The notes beneath the pieces are model-generated. The model had not been told where the DNA came from. It ran no database searches and saw nothing but the letters and a program-made list of their open reading frames with translations. Below are positions 8,398-17,183 of a DNA stretch of 64,000 nt, one piece after another (within the stretch, counting starts at the first letter, position 1; every line of letters starts with the position of its first letter). The position numbers and the translations under genes were made by a program. Source of the stretch: Cognatundibacterium curvum (GTDB lineage: Bacteria; Pseudomonadota; Gammaproteobacteria; Burkholderiales; Burkholderiaceae_D); the NCBI RefSeq assembly GCF_014284235.1, contig NZ_JACOGD010000010.1:62001-126000 (forward strand), written 5' to 3'.

Positions 8398-10197
8398 GTG
8401 AGCGCCATGCCCCATACCCATTTCCCAAAATTGCTGTCGTCGCAGATTGCATTCGATATTGCCAGAACCATACTTGACGGCTTTGACAAGCATTACCGCT
8501 TATTCCGCGCCAGCAGTCAGGCAGCAAAAACGCATTTTGAAAAAGGGGATTGGAAAACTGCACAGATCGCCGCCACTGAACGCATACAGTTTTACGATCA
8601 GCGTGTGCGTGAGTGTGTGCAGGTGCTGGAAGATGAATATTCACAGGAAGATCTGAGTGATGAAGTCTGGCGCGAAGTCAAACTGCATTACATGGGTTTG
8701 CTGATCGATCATTTGCGCCCGGAACTGGCGGAAACCTTCTTCAATACCGTCTGTACCAAGCTCTTACATCGCACCTATTTCCATAATGATTTTATTTTCG
8801 TTCGGCCCGCCACCTCGACCGAATACATAGAGCGCGAAGACACACCGCCGACTTACCGGGTCTACTATCCGGCTACCGATGGCCTGCGCTTCACCATCAA
8901 ACGCATCGTGACTAACTTCCGGCTCAACGCGAGCTTTGAAGATCTGGATCGCGATGTGGCGCTGGTGGAAGCGCGTCTCAAAGACAATTTTGGTAAAGAA
9001 AAACTGGAGCCGAATCACCAGATTCAGGTGCTCGCCAATCTGTTTTACCGCAATAAATCTGCCTACATTATCGGTAAAGGCATTAACGGTAACCGCGAAT
9101 ATCCTTTCGTGATTCCCATCATGCACAAGACCAAGGGGCAGCTGGTGTTGGATACCGTGTTGTTCGACAATATGCAGATCACGGTTTTGTTTTCATTCAC
9201 CCGCGCTTACTTCATGGTCGATATGGAAGTGCCATCGGCCTATGTGCAATTCATACGCAGCATCTTGCCGCGCAAGCCGCGCAGTGAGATTTACACTATG
9301 CTGGGTTTGCAAAAACATGGCAAGAATTTGTTCTACCGCGACTTCCTGCATCACCTCAAATATTCGTCCGACCAGATCGCGGCGGCGCCCGGTATCCGTG
9401 GACTGGTGATGCTGGTATTTGCGCTGCCATCCTTCCCATATGTGTTCAAGCTGATCAAAGACAGCTTTCCACCGCCTAAGGAAACCAGCAAGGAACTGAT
9501 CAAAGAAAAATACCTGCTGGTGAAAAACCATGACCGCGTAGGCCGCATGGCCGACACGCTGGAATACTCCGATGTGGCTTTTCCACGCTCGCGTTTTTCT
9601 GAGGAATTGCTGGCTGAGATCGCGCAGTATGCACCGTCTTTACTCGAAGTCAGCGAGGAAGAAGTGGTAATACGCCACCTGTACATAGAAAGGCGCATGA
9701 CACCGCTGAATATCTGGCTGACCGAAGCCGAACAGCGTGGTGATCTGGAAGCCATGGAGCATGGTGTGCGCGAATATGGCAATGCGATCAAAGAACTGGT
9801 GGCCGCCAATATTTTTCCGGGCGATATGCTGTACAAAAACTTTGGTGTCACCCGCCATGGGCGTGTGGTGTTCTACGATTATGACGAGATTGAATACATC
9901 ACGGATTGTAATTTCCGTCAGATCCCGGCACCACGTAATGAAGAAGATGAAATGGCGGCTGAGCCCTGGTACCCGATCGCCAAGAATGATGTCTTCCCCG
10001 AACAGTTCGGGACCTTTTTGCTGGGTAACCGCAGAGTCAGGGAATTTTTTATGAAACACCATGCGGACTTGCTGACCGCGGAATACTGGCAAGGCCGTAA
10101 GTTACGCATCGTGGCCGGCAAGGTTGACGATGTGTTTCCGTATCCGCAGGAAATACGTTTTTTTCACCAGACGACGGCAACTCAGCCCGTGGTCTGA
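8398..10197 (+). CDS. aceK: Isocitrate dehydrogenase kinase/phosphatase
   Basis: A protein of 599 aa, full length for AceK, the bifunctional enzyme that phosphorylates and dephosphorylates isocitrate dehydrogenase and so diverts carbon into the glyoxylate shunt. Seen in sequence: the N-terminal domain start ([16 protein letters not shown]), the nucleotide-binding region [17 protein letters not shown] with PYVFKLIKD, and the catalytic-type [18 protein letters not shown]. The start could be GTG 8398, directly after the TGA of the dehydratase gene, or ATG 8407. It is encoded away from aceA and aceB, inside the leucine catabolic block, which makes sense because leucine degradation yields mainly acetyl-CoA. 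Confidence 0.95.
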   Translation: MSAMPHTHFPKLLSSQIAFDIARTILDGFDKHYRLFRASSQAAKTHFEKGDWKTAQIAATERIQFYDQRVRECVQVLEDEYSQEDLSDEVWREVKLHYMGLLIDHLRPELAETFFNTVCTKLLHRTYFHNDFIFVRPATSTEYIEREDTPPTYRVYYPATDGLRFTIKRIVTNFRLNASFEDLDRDVALVEARLKDNFGKEKLEPNHQIQVLANLFYRNKSAYIIGKGINGNREYPFVIPIMHKTKGQLVLDTVLFDNMQITVLFSFTRAYFMVDMEVPSAYVQFIRSILPRKPRSEIYTMLGLQKHGKNLFYRDFLHHLKYSSDQIAAAPGIRGLVMLVFALPSFPYVFKLIKDSFPPPKETSKELIKEKYLLVKNHDRVGRMADTLEYSDVAFPRSRFSEELLAEIAQYAPSLLEVSEEEVVIRHLYIERRMTPLNIWLTEAEQRGDLEAMEHGVREYGNAIKELVAANIFPGDMLYKNFGVTRHGRVVFYDYDEIEYITDCNFRQIPAPRNEEDEMAAEPWYPIAKNDVFPEQFGTFLLGNRRVREFFMKHHADLLTAEYWQGRKLRIVAGKVDDVFPYPQEIRFFHQTTATQPVV

Positions 10198-10222
10198 ATT
10201 CAGTTTTTAACAGGAGATAATC

Positions 10223-11419
10223 ATGAACGACCCTATCGTTATCGTTGGCGCAGCGCGTACCCCTATGGGCGCTTTCCAAAGTGATTTCGCGACGCTGACC
10301 GCCAGCCAGCTTGGCGCAGTCGCGATCAAGGCAGCGGTTGAGCGCGCCGGTGTGGCACCTGAGCTGGTGGAAGAGGTTTTGTTCGGTAACTGCCTGATGG
10401 CTGGTCAGGGTCAGGCTCCTGCACGTCAGGCTTTGCTGGCAGCCGGTTTGCCTATGTCCACAGGTGCGGTCACGCTGTCCAAGATGTGCGGCTCCGCGAT
10501 GAAAGCGACCATGATGGCCTTCGATTCTATCAACGCAGGCAGCAATGAAGTGCTGATCGCCGGTGGTATGGAATCCATGACCAATGCGCCTTACCTGATC
10601 CCGAAAGCACGTGGTGGTTATCGCATCGGTCACGGCATGATGTATGACCACATGATGCTTGACGGTCTGGAAGATGCCTACAGCCGGGATGAAAAAGGCG
10701 GAGGCCGTTCCATGGGCACCTTCGCCGAAGACTGCTCTGCCAAATATCAGTTCAGCCGCGAAGATCAGGATGCATTTGCCATCGCATCCGTGAAACGTGC
10801 GCAGGCTGCTACTGCTGATGGCTCCTTTGCCTGGGAAATCGCACCGGTCACCGTCTCCGGCCGTGCTGGCGATGTGGTGATTGATAAGGATGAAGGCCCG
10901 CTCAAAGCACGACTGGATAAAATTCCAGGCTTGAAAGCCGCATTCAAAAAAGACGGCACCATCACGGCGGCCTCTTCGTCTTCCATCAATGACGGTGCTG
11001 CTGCACTGGTACTGATGCGCGCGTCTAAAGCCAAAGAACTGGGCCTGACACCGATCGCTAAAATTCTGGCACATGCCTCCCATGCACAGGAACCAGGCTG
11101 GTTCACCACCGCACCGGTAGGCGCGATAGAAAAGCTGTACAAAAAAACTGGCTGGACCACAGAAACGGTCGATCTGTTTGAAATCAATGAAGCCTTTGCC
11201 ACCGTGCCTATGGCAGCGATGAAAGAGCTGAATATTCCTCACGATAAAGTGAATGTACACGGCGGCGCCTGCGCACTGGGTCATCCTATCGGCGCGTCCG
11301 GTGCCCGTATCATCATCACACTGATCGGTGCATTGAAGAAGCAGGGTAAAGCACGTGGTGTGGCTTCGCTGTGTATTGGTGGTGGTGAGGGGACTGCCAT
11401 CGCCATCGAGCTGGTTTAG
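10223..11419 (+). CDS. Acetyl-CoA C-acyltransferase (thiolase)
   Basis: A 398-aa thiolase with all catalytic features: the nucleophile in LSKMCGSAMKA (Cys 89), GGMESMTNAPYL, NEAFATVP, the histidine in GGACALGHPIGASGAR, and the second Cys in SLCIGGGEGTA. The family includes acetoacetyl-CoA thiolase (AtoB type) and 3-ketoacyl-CoA thiolases. In this context it probably cleaves acetoacetyl-CoA or 2-methylacetoacetyl-CoA derived from branched-chain amino acids. CAGGAGATAATC precedes the ATG. It follows aceK by 25 bases, so the two are likely co-transcribed. A 464-base gap filled with repeats follows. Confidence 0.92.
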   Translation: MNDPIVIVGAARTPMGAFQSDFATLTASQLGAVAIKAAVERAGVAPELVEEVLFGNCLMAGQGQAPARQALLAAGLPMSTGAVTLSKMCGSAMKATMMAFDSINAGSNEVLIAGGMESMTNAPYLIPKARGGYRIGHGMMYDHMMLDGLEDAYSRDEKGGGRSMGTFAEDCSAKYQFSREDQDAFAIASVKRAQAATADGSFAWEIAPVTVSGRAGDVVIDKDEGPLKARLDKIPGLKAAFKKDGTITAASSSSINDGAAALVLMRASKAKELGLTPIAKILAHASHAQEPGWFTTAPVGAIEKLYKKTGWTTETVDLFEINEAFATVPMAAMKELNIPHDKVNVHGGACALGHPIGASGARIIITLIGALKKQGKARGVASLCIGGGEGTAIAIELV

Positions 11420-11447
11420 TTTAAGCAGGCCTAAGCTATTGCGCTGC

Positions 11448-11549
11448 GTTCATTCAATGTCCGGGCGCATAGCGGCGTTGCAAATGCGCGCAATACCGAC
11501 GTATTGCTGTGCTTTGCGCCTTGCTCTGCATCCCGGAAATTGAATGAAC
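11448..11549. repeat. 102-bp element with 19-bp imperfect inverted ends
   Basis: GTTCATTCAATGTCCGGGC at the left end matches the reverse complement of the right end (TCCCGGAAATTGAATGAAC) at 17 of 19 positions. The inside is GC-rich and codes for nothing obvious. No matching copy was seen elsewhere in the window. It looks like a small hairpin-forming intergenic element, possibly a MITE or a processed transcript structure after the thiolase gene. Confidence 0.6.
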
Positions 11550-11576
11550 TCGCGCATTAAAAAACAAGTTGAGGTC

Positions 11577-11596
11577 ATTCCAGCGCAGGCTGGAAT
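11577..11596. repeat. Short palindrome (ATTCCAGC-N4-GCTGGAAT)
   Basis: A perfect 8-base stem with a 4-base loop, of the ATTCCAGCnnnnGCTGGAAT type that is widely dispersed in proteobacterial intergenic DNA. It has no T-tract, so it is not a classical terminator. Confidence 0.5.
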
Positions 11597-11634
11597 CCAG
11601 AGTCGTTACAGGTATTTTGATAAATAAGAACAGA

Positions 11635-11839
11635 TTTAATAGGACTTACGCAAAATTGTCCCGGCAAGGCTAAAACCCCTTTGGTGCTGTGGGAAACATC
11701 GCTGGTAAGCGATGTTCGTTTCGCCAGCAGGCAACATGCTGCCTGCAACCCTGGCTACACCATGGCGACGCAGGCAGTACGCAGAGTACGACAAGGAGCC
11801 ATAACACCGCTGGAGCGGTTTTGCGTAAGTCCTATTAAA
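11635..11839. mobile_element. MITE-like hairpin element, long form (copy 1)
   Basis: A 205-base element bounded by 21-base perfect inverted repeats (TTTAATAGGACTTACGCAAAA at 11635-11655 and its reverse complement at 11819-11839). Pairing extends inward imperfectly through TTGTCCCGGC against CCGCTGGAGCGG. Compared with copies 2 and 3 it carries about 92 extra bases after CCGGCAAGGC, containing two further hairpins (AACATCGC...GCGATGTT and GCAGGCA...TGCCTGC). No coding capacity. It ends 44 bases before the SDR gene. Confidence 0.8.
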
Positions 11840-11883
11840 AACCAAGGTGCGCAATGCGCATCGTTTGAACTAAAGGAAGCAAC

Positions 11884-12555
11884 ATGCCCGTCGCATTAAT
11901 CATCGGCGCTTCACGTGGTATCGGTCACGAGTTGGCCTTGCAATATAAGGCGGCCGGATGGCGTGTGATCGCGACTGCGCGTCAGCCTGAGCAGTTGGCA
12001 CAATTGCAGGCAGCTGGTTGTGAAGCCTTGCCGCTGGATGTGAATAAGCTCAATGATTGTGCGGGTCTGGGCTGGCGCCTGGATGACGAAAAAATTGACA
12101 TCGCGATTTTGAATGCCGGGGTCTATGGTCCGCGCACCAATGCCTTGAATGCGCCTTTACAGAACCAGTTTGATGAAGTGATGCACACCAATGTATTAGC
12201 TGCGATGCGCATTTTGCCTATGGTTTTACCACTGGTGGAAAATGCGCATGGCAAGCTGGCGGTGATTTCCTCACGCATGGGTTCGATCTCCAGCCGTTCA
12301 GCTTCACAGGGTTGGTTATATCGTGCCAGCAAAGCTGCCTTGAATTCAGTATTGAAAGATGTGTCGCTCCATACCAGTAAAGCAATTTGCGTCGCATTGC
12401 ATCCGGGTTGGGTGAAAACCGATATGGGTGGTGCTGGCGCTGATCTGGACATCAGTGACAGCGCACAACGCATACGCAAGCTGCTGGCCGGTTTGCAGGC
12501 AGAACACAATGGCGGATTTTTTAATGCAGAGGATGGCGCCAGTCTGTGCTGGTAA
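11884..12555 (+). CDS. SDR-family oxidoreductase
   Basis: A protein of 223 aa, a classical short-chain dehydrogenase. The NAD(P) motif GASRGIG is at residues 8-14, ILNAGVYG corresponds to NNAG, the serine is in AVISSRMGS, and the catalytic pair is in YRASKAALN. It ends in a short, family-typical C-terminus (NGGFFNAEDGASLCW). The small size and GGFF..DG ending resemble CsgA/sniffer-like SDRs; the substrate is unknown. GAAGCAAC precedes the ATG. The gene lies between two hairpin elements and may belong to the same transcript as the thiolase and the acyl-CoA dehydrogenase. Confidence 0.85.
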   Translation: MPVALIIGASRGIGHELALQYKAAGWRVIATARQPEQLAQLQAAGCEALPLDVNKLNDCAGLGWRLDDEKIDIAILNAGVYGPRTNALNAPLQNQFDEVMHTNVLAAMRILPMVLPLVENAHGKLAVISSRMGSISSRSASQGWLYRASKAALNSVLKDVSLHTSKAICVALHPGWVKTDMGGAGADLDISDSAQRIRKLLAGLQAEHNGGFFNAEDGASLCW

Positions 12556-12568
12556 GCATTGAAATAAA

Positions 12569-12674
12569 ATAGGACTGACGCAAAATTGTCCCGGCAAGGC
12601 ATGGCGACGAAGGCAGTACGCGCTGTACGACAAGGAGCCATAACGCCGCTGGGGCGGTTTTGCGTCAGTCCTAT
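12569..12674. mobile_element. MITE-like hairpin element, short form (copy 2)
   Basis: 106 bases with 17-base perfect inverted ends (ATAGGACTGACGCAAAA and its reverse complement). The core shares GGCGACGAAGGCAGTACG and GTACGACAAGGAGCCATAAC with copy 1. The left and right ends both read GACTGACGC where copy 1 reads GACTTACGC, so the paired change keeps the stem, evidence of selection or conversion for pairing. It ends 28 bases before the next start codon. Confidence 0.8.
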
Positions 12675-12702
12675 AATAACGAGAAATTGAAGAGAGACTC
12701 AC

Positions 12703-13845
12703 ATGTTACTGACACCAGAACACGAAATGATACGCGATGCGATTCGCAGCTTTGCCCAGGAACGTTTAGTACCAAACGCAGCGCGTTGGGATAAAGAGCA
12801 CCATTTTCCTGCCGAAGAATTGAAGGAACTGGCGCAAATGGGTGCGTATGGCGTCGCAGTACCTGAAGAGTTCGGCGGTGCAGGTATGGATTACCTGTCG
12901 CTGGCGCTGGTGCTGGAAGAAATCGCTGCTGGTGATGGTGGTACCTCGACCGTGGTCTCGGTGAATAACTGCCCGGTCTGCAGTATCGCCATGATGTATG
13001 CGAATGAAGCGCAAAAACAGCAATGGCTGGTGCCGCTGGCACGCGGCGAAATGTTAGGCGCATTTTGTCTGACTGAACCGCATGCAGGCAGCGATGCATC
13101 GGATTTGCGCACTACCGCAAGACGCGAAAGCAGCGCTGACGGTGATGTGTATGTACTCAATGGCGTCAAGCAATTCATCACCAGTGGCAAACATGCGGAT
13201 GTAGCGATAGTAATGGCCGTCACTGACAAAGCCGCCGGTAAAAAAGGCATCAGCGCATTCTGGGTTCCGACTGCTACCCCTGGCTACATCGTGGCAGGGC
13301 TGGAACACAAGATGGGACAACACTCTTCCGATACCGCGCAGATTATGTTCGACAATTGTCGCATTCCGGCTGCGAATCTGATCGGCGAAGAGGGCATGGG
13401 CTATAAGATCGCCTTGTCCGGGCTGGAAGGCGGACGTATCGGTATTGCCTCGCAATCGGTCGGTATGGCGCGTGCCGCATTTGAAGCGGCGCTGGCCTAT
13501 GCCAAAGACCGCAGCAGCTTTGGTAAATCGATATACGAACATCAGGCCGTCCAGTTTAAACTGGCTGATATGGCGACCCAGATCGAAGCCGCGCGACAAC
13601 TGATCTGGCATGCCGCCAGCATGAAAGATGCGGGCAAGCCTTGTCTGAAAGAAGCGGCCATGGCCAAGTTATTTGCGTCGGAAATGGCAGAAAAAGTCTG
13701 CTCCGATGCGATACAGATACATGGTGGTTATGGTTATGTAAGCGACTTCCCGGTAGAGCGGATTTATCGCGATGTGCGGGTATGTCAGATTTACGAAGGT
13801 ACTTCAGAAATCCAGAAAATTCTGATCAGCCGCGCGCTGGCGTAA
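12703..13845 (+). CDS. Acyl-CoA dehydrogenase (short/branched-chain type)
   Basis: A protein of 380 aa. It has the family signatures CLTEPHAGSDASDLRT and FITSGKHADVAIVMA, and the catalytic Glu in QIYEGTSEIQ at about residue 365, the standard position used by short- and medium-chain and 2-methyl-branched enzymes. This separates it from the isovaleryl-CoA dehydrogenase at 6199. Likely substrates are butyryl-CoA or 2-methylbutyryl/isobutyryl-CoA from isoleucine or valine; the sequence alone does not decide. The start follows GAAGAGAGACTCAC. It is placed downstream of hairpin copy 2. Confidence 0.9.
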   Translation: MLLTPEHEMIRDAIRSFAQERLVPNAARWDKEHHFPAEELKELAQMGAYGVAVPEEFGGAGMDYLSLALVLEEIAAGDGGTSTVVSVNNCPVCSIAMMYANEAQKQQWLVPLARGEMLGAFCLTEPHAGSDASDLRTTARRESSADGDVYVLNGVKQFITSGKHADVAIVMAVTDKAAGKKGISAFWVPTATPGYIVAGLEHKMGQHSSDTAQIMFDNCRIPAANLIGEEGMGYKIALSGLEGGRIGIASQSVGMARAAFEAALAYAKDRSSFGKSIYEHQAVQFKLADMATQIEAARQLIWHAASMKDAGKPCLKEAAMAKLFASEMAEKVCSDAIQIHGGYGYVSDFPVERIYRDVRVCQIYEGTSEIQKILISRALA

Positions 13846-13930
13846 GCAGAATTTTGAAGAGCCAGTCCCGACACCTGATTGCAGCATGAAATGTCACTGT
13901 AGCCCACTAACTGACGGATGAGGAAACATC

Positions 13931-14536
13931 ATGAAAGCTCCTGTTGAATACTGGTTTGATTTTGTATCTCCCTATGCCTATATCGCGAGTCAGTCTATAG
14001 AGGCATTGGCAGCACGCTATGAACGTGAGGTAGTCTGGCAGCCAGTCTTGCTGGGTGCGGTATTCAAGGTAACGGGCTCCAGTCCGCTGACCATGCGTCC
14101 GCCGGTGATGTCTGACTATTTCCGGCATGATTTTGTGCGCTCGGCACGCTATGCCGGAGTACCGTTTGTATTGCCCGATCCTTTCCCTATCAATACTCAA
14201 AATACGGCCCGCGTTTGTCTGTGGTTACGACAAACCGCGCCGCAGCGTTGCGGTGATTTTGTGCGTGGTGTCAGCCGCGCCTATTTCACCGGACCGGCAG
14301 CCATCAACGACATCGCCTGGCTCAGCGCCTTTGTCGATGATCTGGGATTGGACGGCAGTGCGGTAGCGGCTGTATGTGCAGCGGATGAATGGAAAGAAGC
14401 GCTCAAGCAGCAATGCGAGCAGGCGGTGGCGCAGGGCATCTTCGGTGCACCCTGGATCAGGGTCGATGGCGAATCCTTCTGGGGTAATGATCGCTTACCG
14501 CAAGTGGAAAAATGGCTGGCCGAAGGCGGTTTTTAA
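13931..14536 (+). CDS. 2-hydroxychromene-2-carboxylate isomerase family protein
   Basis: A protein of 201 aa with a DsbA/kappa-GST fold. The N-terminal WFDFVSPYAYIAS replaces the DsbA CxxC with a serine (S-P-Y), the glutathione-activating residue of HCCA isomerases. The cis-Pro region FGAPWIRVDGESFWGNDR near the C-terminus matches the family. HCCA isomerases use glutathione to isomerise an intermediate of naphthalene breakdown, but most genomic members, like this one beside acyl-CoA genes, have an unknown substrate. ACGGATGAGGAAACATC precedes the ATG. Glutathione supply is present in the window through gshA. Confidence 0.85.
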   Translation: MKAPVEYWFDFVSPYAYIASQSIEALAARYEREVVWQPVLLGAVFKVTGSSPLTMRPPVMSDYFRHDFVRSARYAGVPFVLPDPFPINTQNTARVCLWLRQTAPQRCGDFVRGVSRAYFTGPAAINDIAWLSAFVDDLGLDGSAVAAVCAADEWKEALKQQCEQAVAQGIFGAPWIRVDGESFWGNDRLPQVEKWLAEGGF

Positions 14537-14572
14537 GCTTGGCCTTTTGCAGTTTTATGAAACCAACAGACA

Positions 14573-14672
14573 GAACTTACACAAAATTGCCCCAGCAAGG
14601 CTTGGCGACGCAGACAGTACAAGCTGTGCGGCAAGTAGCCATGACACTGCTGGGGCGGTTTTGGGTCAGTTC
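14573..14672. mobile_element. MITE-like hairpin element, short degraded form (copy 3)
   Basis: 100 bases with the same layout as copy 2 but decayed ends (GAACTTACACAAAATTGCC on the left, GGTTTTGGGTCAGTTC on the right). Core blocks GGCGACGCAGACAGTAC and CAAGTAGCCATGACACTGC are recognisable. The inner stem is better conserved here (CAAAATTGCCCCAGCA pairs with the right arm at 14 of 16 positions). It ends two bases before the GGGAG ribosome binding site of the rhodanese gene. Confidence 0.75.
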
Positions 14673-14684
14673 CGGGAGATAGCC

Positions 14685-15089
14685 GTGTTAAAAAAAGGAT
14701 ACAAGCAACTGGTCGATGAGGCATTTGCGCAGATCAAAACCTATAGCGTGGCAGAAGCACTGACTAAGCTGGATCAGGCTGGTGTGCAATTCATCGATGT
14801 GCGTGATGTACGTGAGCTGGAACGTGAAGGCGTGATACCAGGTGCGTTTCATGCGCCACGTGGCATGATTGAATTCTGGGTAGATCCGGACTCTCCTTAT
14901 TTTCGTCCGGTATTTGAAGATAACAAAGAATTTATCCTGTTCTGTGCAGCCGGCTGGCGCAGCGCACTGACCACCAAAACCTTACAGGATATGGGCCTGG
15001 AACGCGTGGCTCATATCGAAGGTGGTTTCGGTGCCTGGAAAGCTGCAGGCGCGCCGGTGCAGGAAAAGGAAGTGAAAAAAATCGTATGA
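14685..15089 (+). CDS. Rhodanese-like domain protein
   Basis: A single-domain rhodanese of 134 aa. FIDVRDVRELEREGVIPGA opens the fold, and the active-site loop is LFCAAGWRSAL, with the nucleophilic Cys followed by A-A-G-W-R-S; it ends with HIEGGFGAWKAAGAP. Such proteins transfer sulfane sulfur, but the acceptor is unknown. A GTG at 14685 is chosen because GGGAGATAGCC lies just upstream and because an open frame extending further upstream would run through hairpin copy 3. The stop overlaps the start of the YchJ-family gene by four bases, so the two are translationally coupled. Confidence 0.85.
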   Translation: MLKKGYKQLVDEAFAQIKTYSVAEALTKLDQAGVQFIDVRDVRELEREGVIPGAFHAPRGMIEFWVDPDSPYFRPVFEDNKEFILFCAAGWRSALTTKTLQDMGLERVAHIEGGFGAWKAAGAPVQEKEVKKIV

Positions 15090-15478
15090 GTCGTAACAGT
15101 AAGAAAACCGTGGCAGGCTGTCCTTGCGGACAGGCTGCAGCGTATGAACAATGTTGTGCTGTGTATCACCAGGGGCAGCCTGCGCCAACGGCCGAAGCCC
15201 TGATGCGCTCGCGTTACAGCGCTTACACGCTGAATGATGAAGCCTATTTGCGCGCTACCTGGGACGAGCGTACCTGTCCGGCAGAACGCATCACGCATGA
15301 TGATCCTACTCAATGGCTGGGATTGGAAGTCAAGCGCCATCAAACCGATGGCGAGCAGGCGACGGTGGAATTTGTAGCGCGCTATAAGATAGGCGGCAAA
15401 GCCCATCGTCTGCATGAAATCAGCCGTTTCGTGAAATATGACGGCAAATGGTTGTATGTGGATGGCATCGTAAATTAA
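15086..15478 (+). CDS. YchJ family protein (SEC-C metal-binding motif)
   Basis: A protein of 130 aa of the UPF0225/YchJ family. The N-terminal zinc-binding SEC-C motif is seen in CPCGQAAAYEQCCAVYH, and the domain signature ALMRSRYSAYTLNDEAYL follows, with the NTF2-like fold ending HEISRFVKYDGKWLYVDG. The usual second C-terminal SEC-C motif of E. coli YchJ is absent; this short form is common in proteobacteria. Function unknown. The ATGA overlap with the rhodanese gene indicates an operon. Confidence 0.85.
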   Translation: MSRNSKKTVAGCPCGQAAAYEQCCAVYHQGQPAPTAEALMRSRYSAYTLNDEAYLRATWDERTCPAERITHDDPTQWLGLEVKRHQTDGEQATVEFVARYKIGGKAHRLHEISRFVKYDGKWLYVDGIVN

Positions 15479-15556
15479 GCAGGCAGCGCGATGGTTGCCG
15501 GATGAGACAGGCAGCGCTGCGTTCTGCAAAAAAATGAGAAAAAACGGAAAGAAATT

Positions 15557-17179
15557 ATGACGACATTAGAGTCCAAACTGAATCCACGTTCTGAAGAATT
15601 CAAAGCCAACGCCGCTGCGATGCAGCTGGTGGTGGATGACCTGAAACAAAAGATAGCGCGTATTGCGCTGGGTGGCGGAGACGAAGCACGTGCCAAACAT
15701 TTAGCCCGTGGCAAATTATTGCCGCGTGACCGGGTACAGATGCTGCTCGATCCGGGTACGCCGTTCATGGAATTTTCGCAGCTCGCTGCGTATGACATGT
15801 ATAAGGAAAAAAACGGCAATGACGCAGCACCATCGGCCGGTGTGATCACCGGAATAGGCCGGGTCGCTGGTCAGGAATGTGTGATCGTGTGTAATGACGC
15901 GACCGTCAAGGGCGGCACTTATTATCCGATGACGGTCAAAAAGCATTTACGCGCACAGGAAATCGCTGAGCAAAATAATCTGCCTTGCATTTATCTGGTC
16001 GACAGCGGCGGCGCCAACTTGCCGAATCAGGATGATGTATTCCCTGACCGTGATCATTTCGGACGTATCTTCTACAACCAGGCCAATATGTCGGCCAAAG
16101 GCATACCGCAAATTGCAGTGGTGATGGGTTCCTGTACCGCAGGTGGTGCCTATGTACCGGCGATGAGCGATGAATCCATCATCGTTAAAAACCAGGGCAC
16201 GATTTTCCTTGGTGGCCCGCCATTGGTCAAAGCGGCGACTGGTGAAGTAGTGAGTGCCGAAGACCTCGGTGGCGGCGATGTGCATACCCGCTTGTCGGGT
16301 GTGGTCGATCATCTGGCACAGAACGATACCCATGCTTTATCGATGGCACGCACTATCGTCTCCCATCTGAATCGCCAGAAACCTGCTGAAGTCGTGCTGA
16401 AAGCGCCGCAGGAACCGAAGTATCCGGCCAGCGAATTGTATGGCGTGATCCCGGTCGACACACGTAAGCCTTTCGATGTACGTGAAGTGATTGCGCGTAT
16501 CGTCGATGGCAGTGCATTTGATGAATTCAAAGCGCGTTACGGCACCACGCTGGTGTGTGGCTTCGCGCATATCCACGGCATGCCGGTCGGGATTATCGCT
16601 AACAATGGTATTTTGTTTTCTGAATCTGCACTCAAAGGTAGCCACTTTATTGAGTTGTGCTGCCAGCGTAAGATTCCGCTGGTCTTCCTGCAAAATATCA
16701 CCGGCTTCATGGTTGGCCGTAAATATGAAAATGAAGGTATTGCCAGAAACGGTGCCAAGATGGTGACCGCTGTGGCGACCGCCAATGTACCAAAATTCAC
16801 CGTGATTATCGGTGGCAGTTTCGGTGCCGGTAACTACGGTATGTGTGGCCGCGCTTACTCGCCACGCTTTATGTGGATGTGGCCGAATGCGCGTATTTCG
16901 GTGATGGGTGGCGAACAGGCAGCCAGCGTGCTGGCAACAGTCAGACGCGATGGTATAGAAGGCAAAGGCGGCAGCTGGAGCGCCGAAGAAGAAGCCGCCT
17001 TCAAACAACCGATCAAAGAACAATATGAACATCAGGGCCATCCATATTACGCCTCAGCCCGCTTGTGGGACGATGGCGTAATCGATCCGGCCGATACCCG
17101 CATGGTACTGGGTCTGGGTCTGAGTGCCGCGCTGAATGCACCGATACCGGATGTGAAGTTTGGTGTATTCAGGATGTAA
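15557..17179 (+). CDS. liuB: Methylcrotonyl-CoA carboxylase, carboxyltransferase (beta) subunit
   Basis: A protein of 540 aa, full length for the biotin-dependent carboxyltransferase subunit that transfers CO2 from carboxybiotin to 3-methylcrotonyl-CoA. Seen: the N-terminal [20 protein letters not shown], the crotonase-fold core [19 protein letters not shown], oxyanion loop [16 protein letters not shown], and the C-terminal [20 protein letters not shown] with [16 protein letters not shown]. The last motifs, with [11 protein letters not shown], separate it from propionyl-CoA carboxylase. Its partner LiuD is encoded 9.5 kb downstream, with the biotin genes in between. GGAAAGAAATT precedes the ATG. 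Confidence 0.95.
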   Translation: MTTLESKLNPRSEEFKANAAAMQLVVDDLKQKIARIALGGGDEARAKHLARGKLLPRDRVQMLLDPGTPFMEFSQLAAYDMYKEKNGNDAAPSAGVITGIGRVAGQECVIVCNDATVKGGTYYPMTVKKHLRAQEIAEQNNLPCIYLVDSGGANLPNQDDVFPDRDHFGRIFYNQANMSAKGIPQIAVVMGSCTAGGAYVPAMSDESIIVKNQGTIFLGGPPLVKAATGEVVSAEDLGGGDVHTRLSGVVDHLAQNDTHALSMARTIVSHLNRQKPAEVVLKAPQEPKYPASELYGVIPVDTRKPFDVREVIARIVDGSAFDEFKARYGTTLVCGFAHIHGMPVGIIANNGILFSESALKGSHFIELCCQRKIPLVFLQNITGFMVGRKYENEGIARNGAKMVTAVATANVPKFTVIIGGSFGAGNYGMCGRAYSPRFMWMWPNARISVMGGEQAASVLATVRRDGIEGKGGSWSAEEEAAFKQPIKEQYEHQGHPYYASARLWDDGVIDPADTRMVLGLGLSAALNAPIPDVKFGVFRM

Positions 17180-17183
17180 GGTG

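Noticed and set aside
10049-11284. Long minus-strand frame opposite the thiolase and aceK genes
   Set aside because: It is antisense to clearly conserved genes, has no recognisable domain and no ribosome binding site.
14376-14684. Longer N-terminus for the rhodanese protein, through hairpin copy 3
   Set aside because: It would overlap the end of the HCCA-isomerase gene and include element sequence; a GTG with a ribosome binding site fits better.
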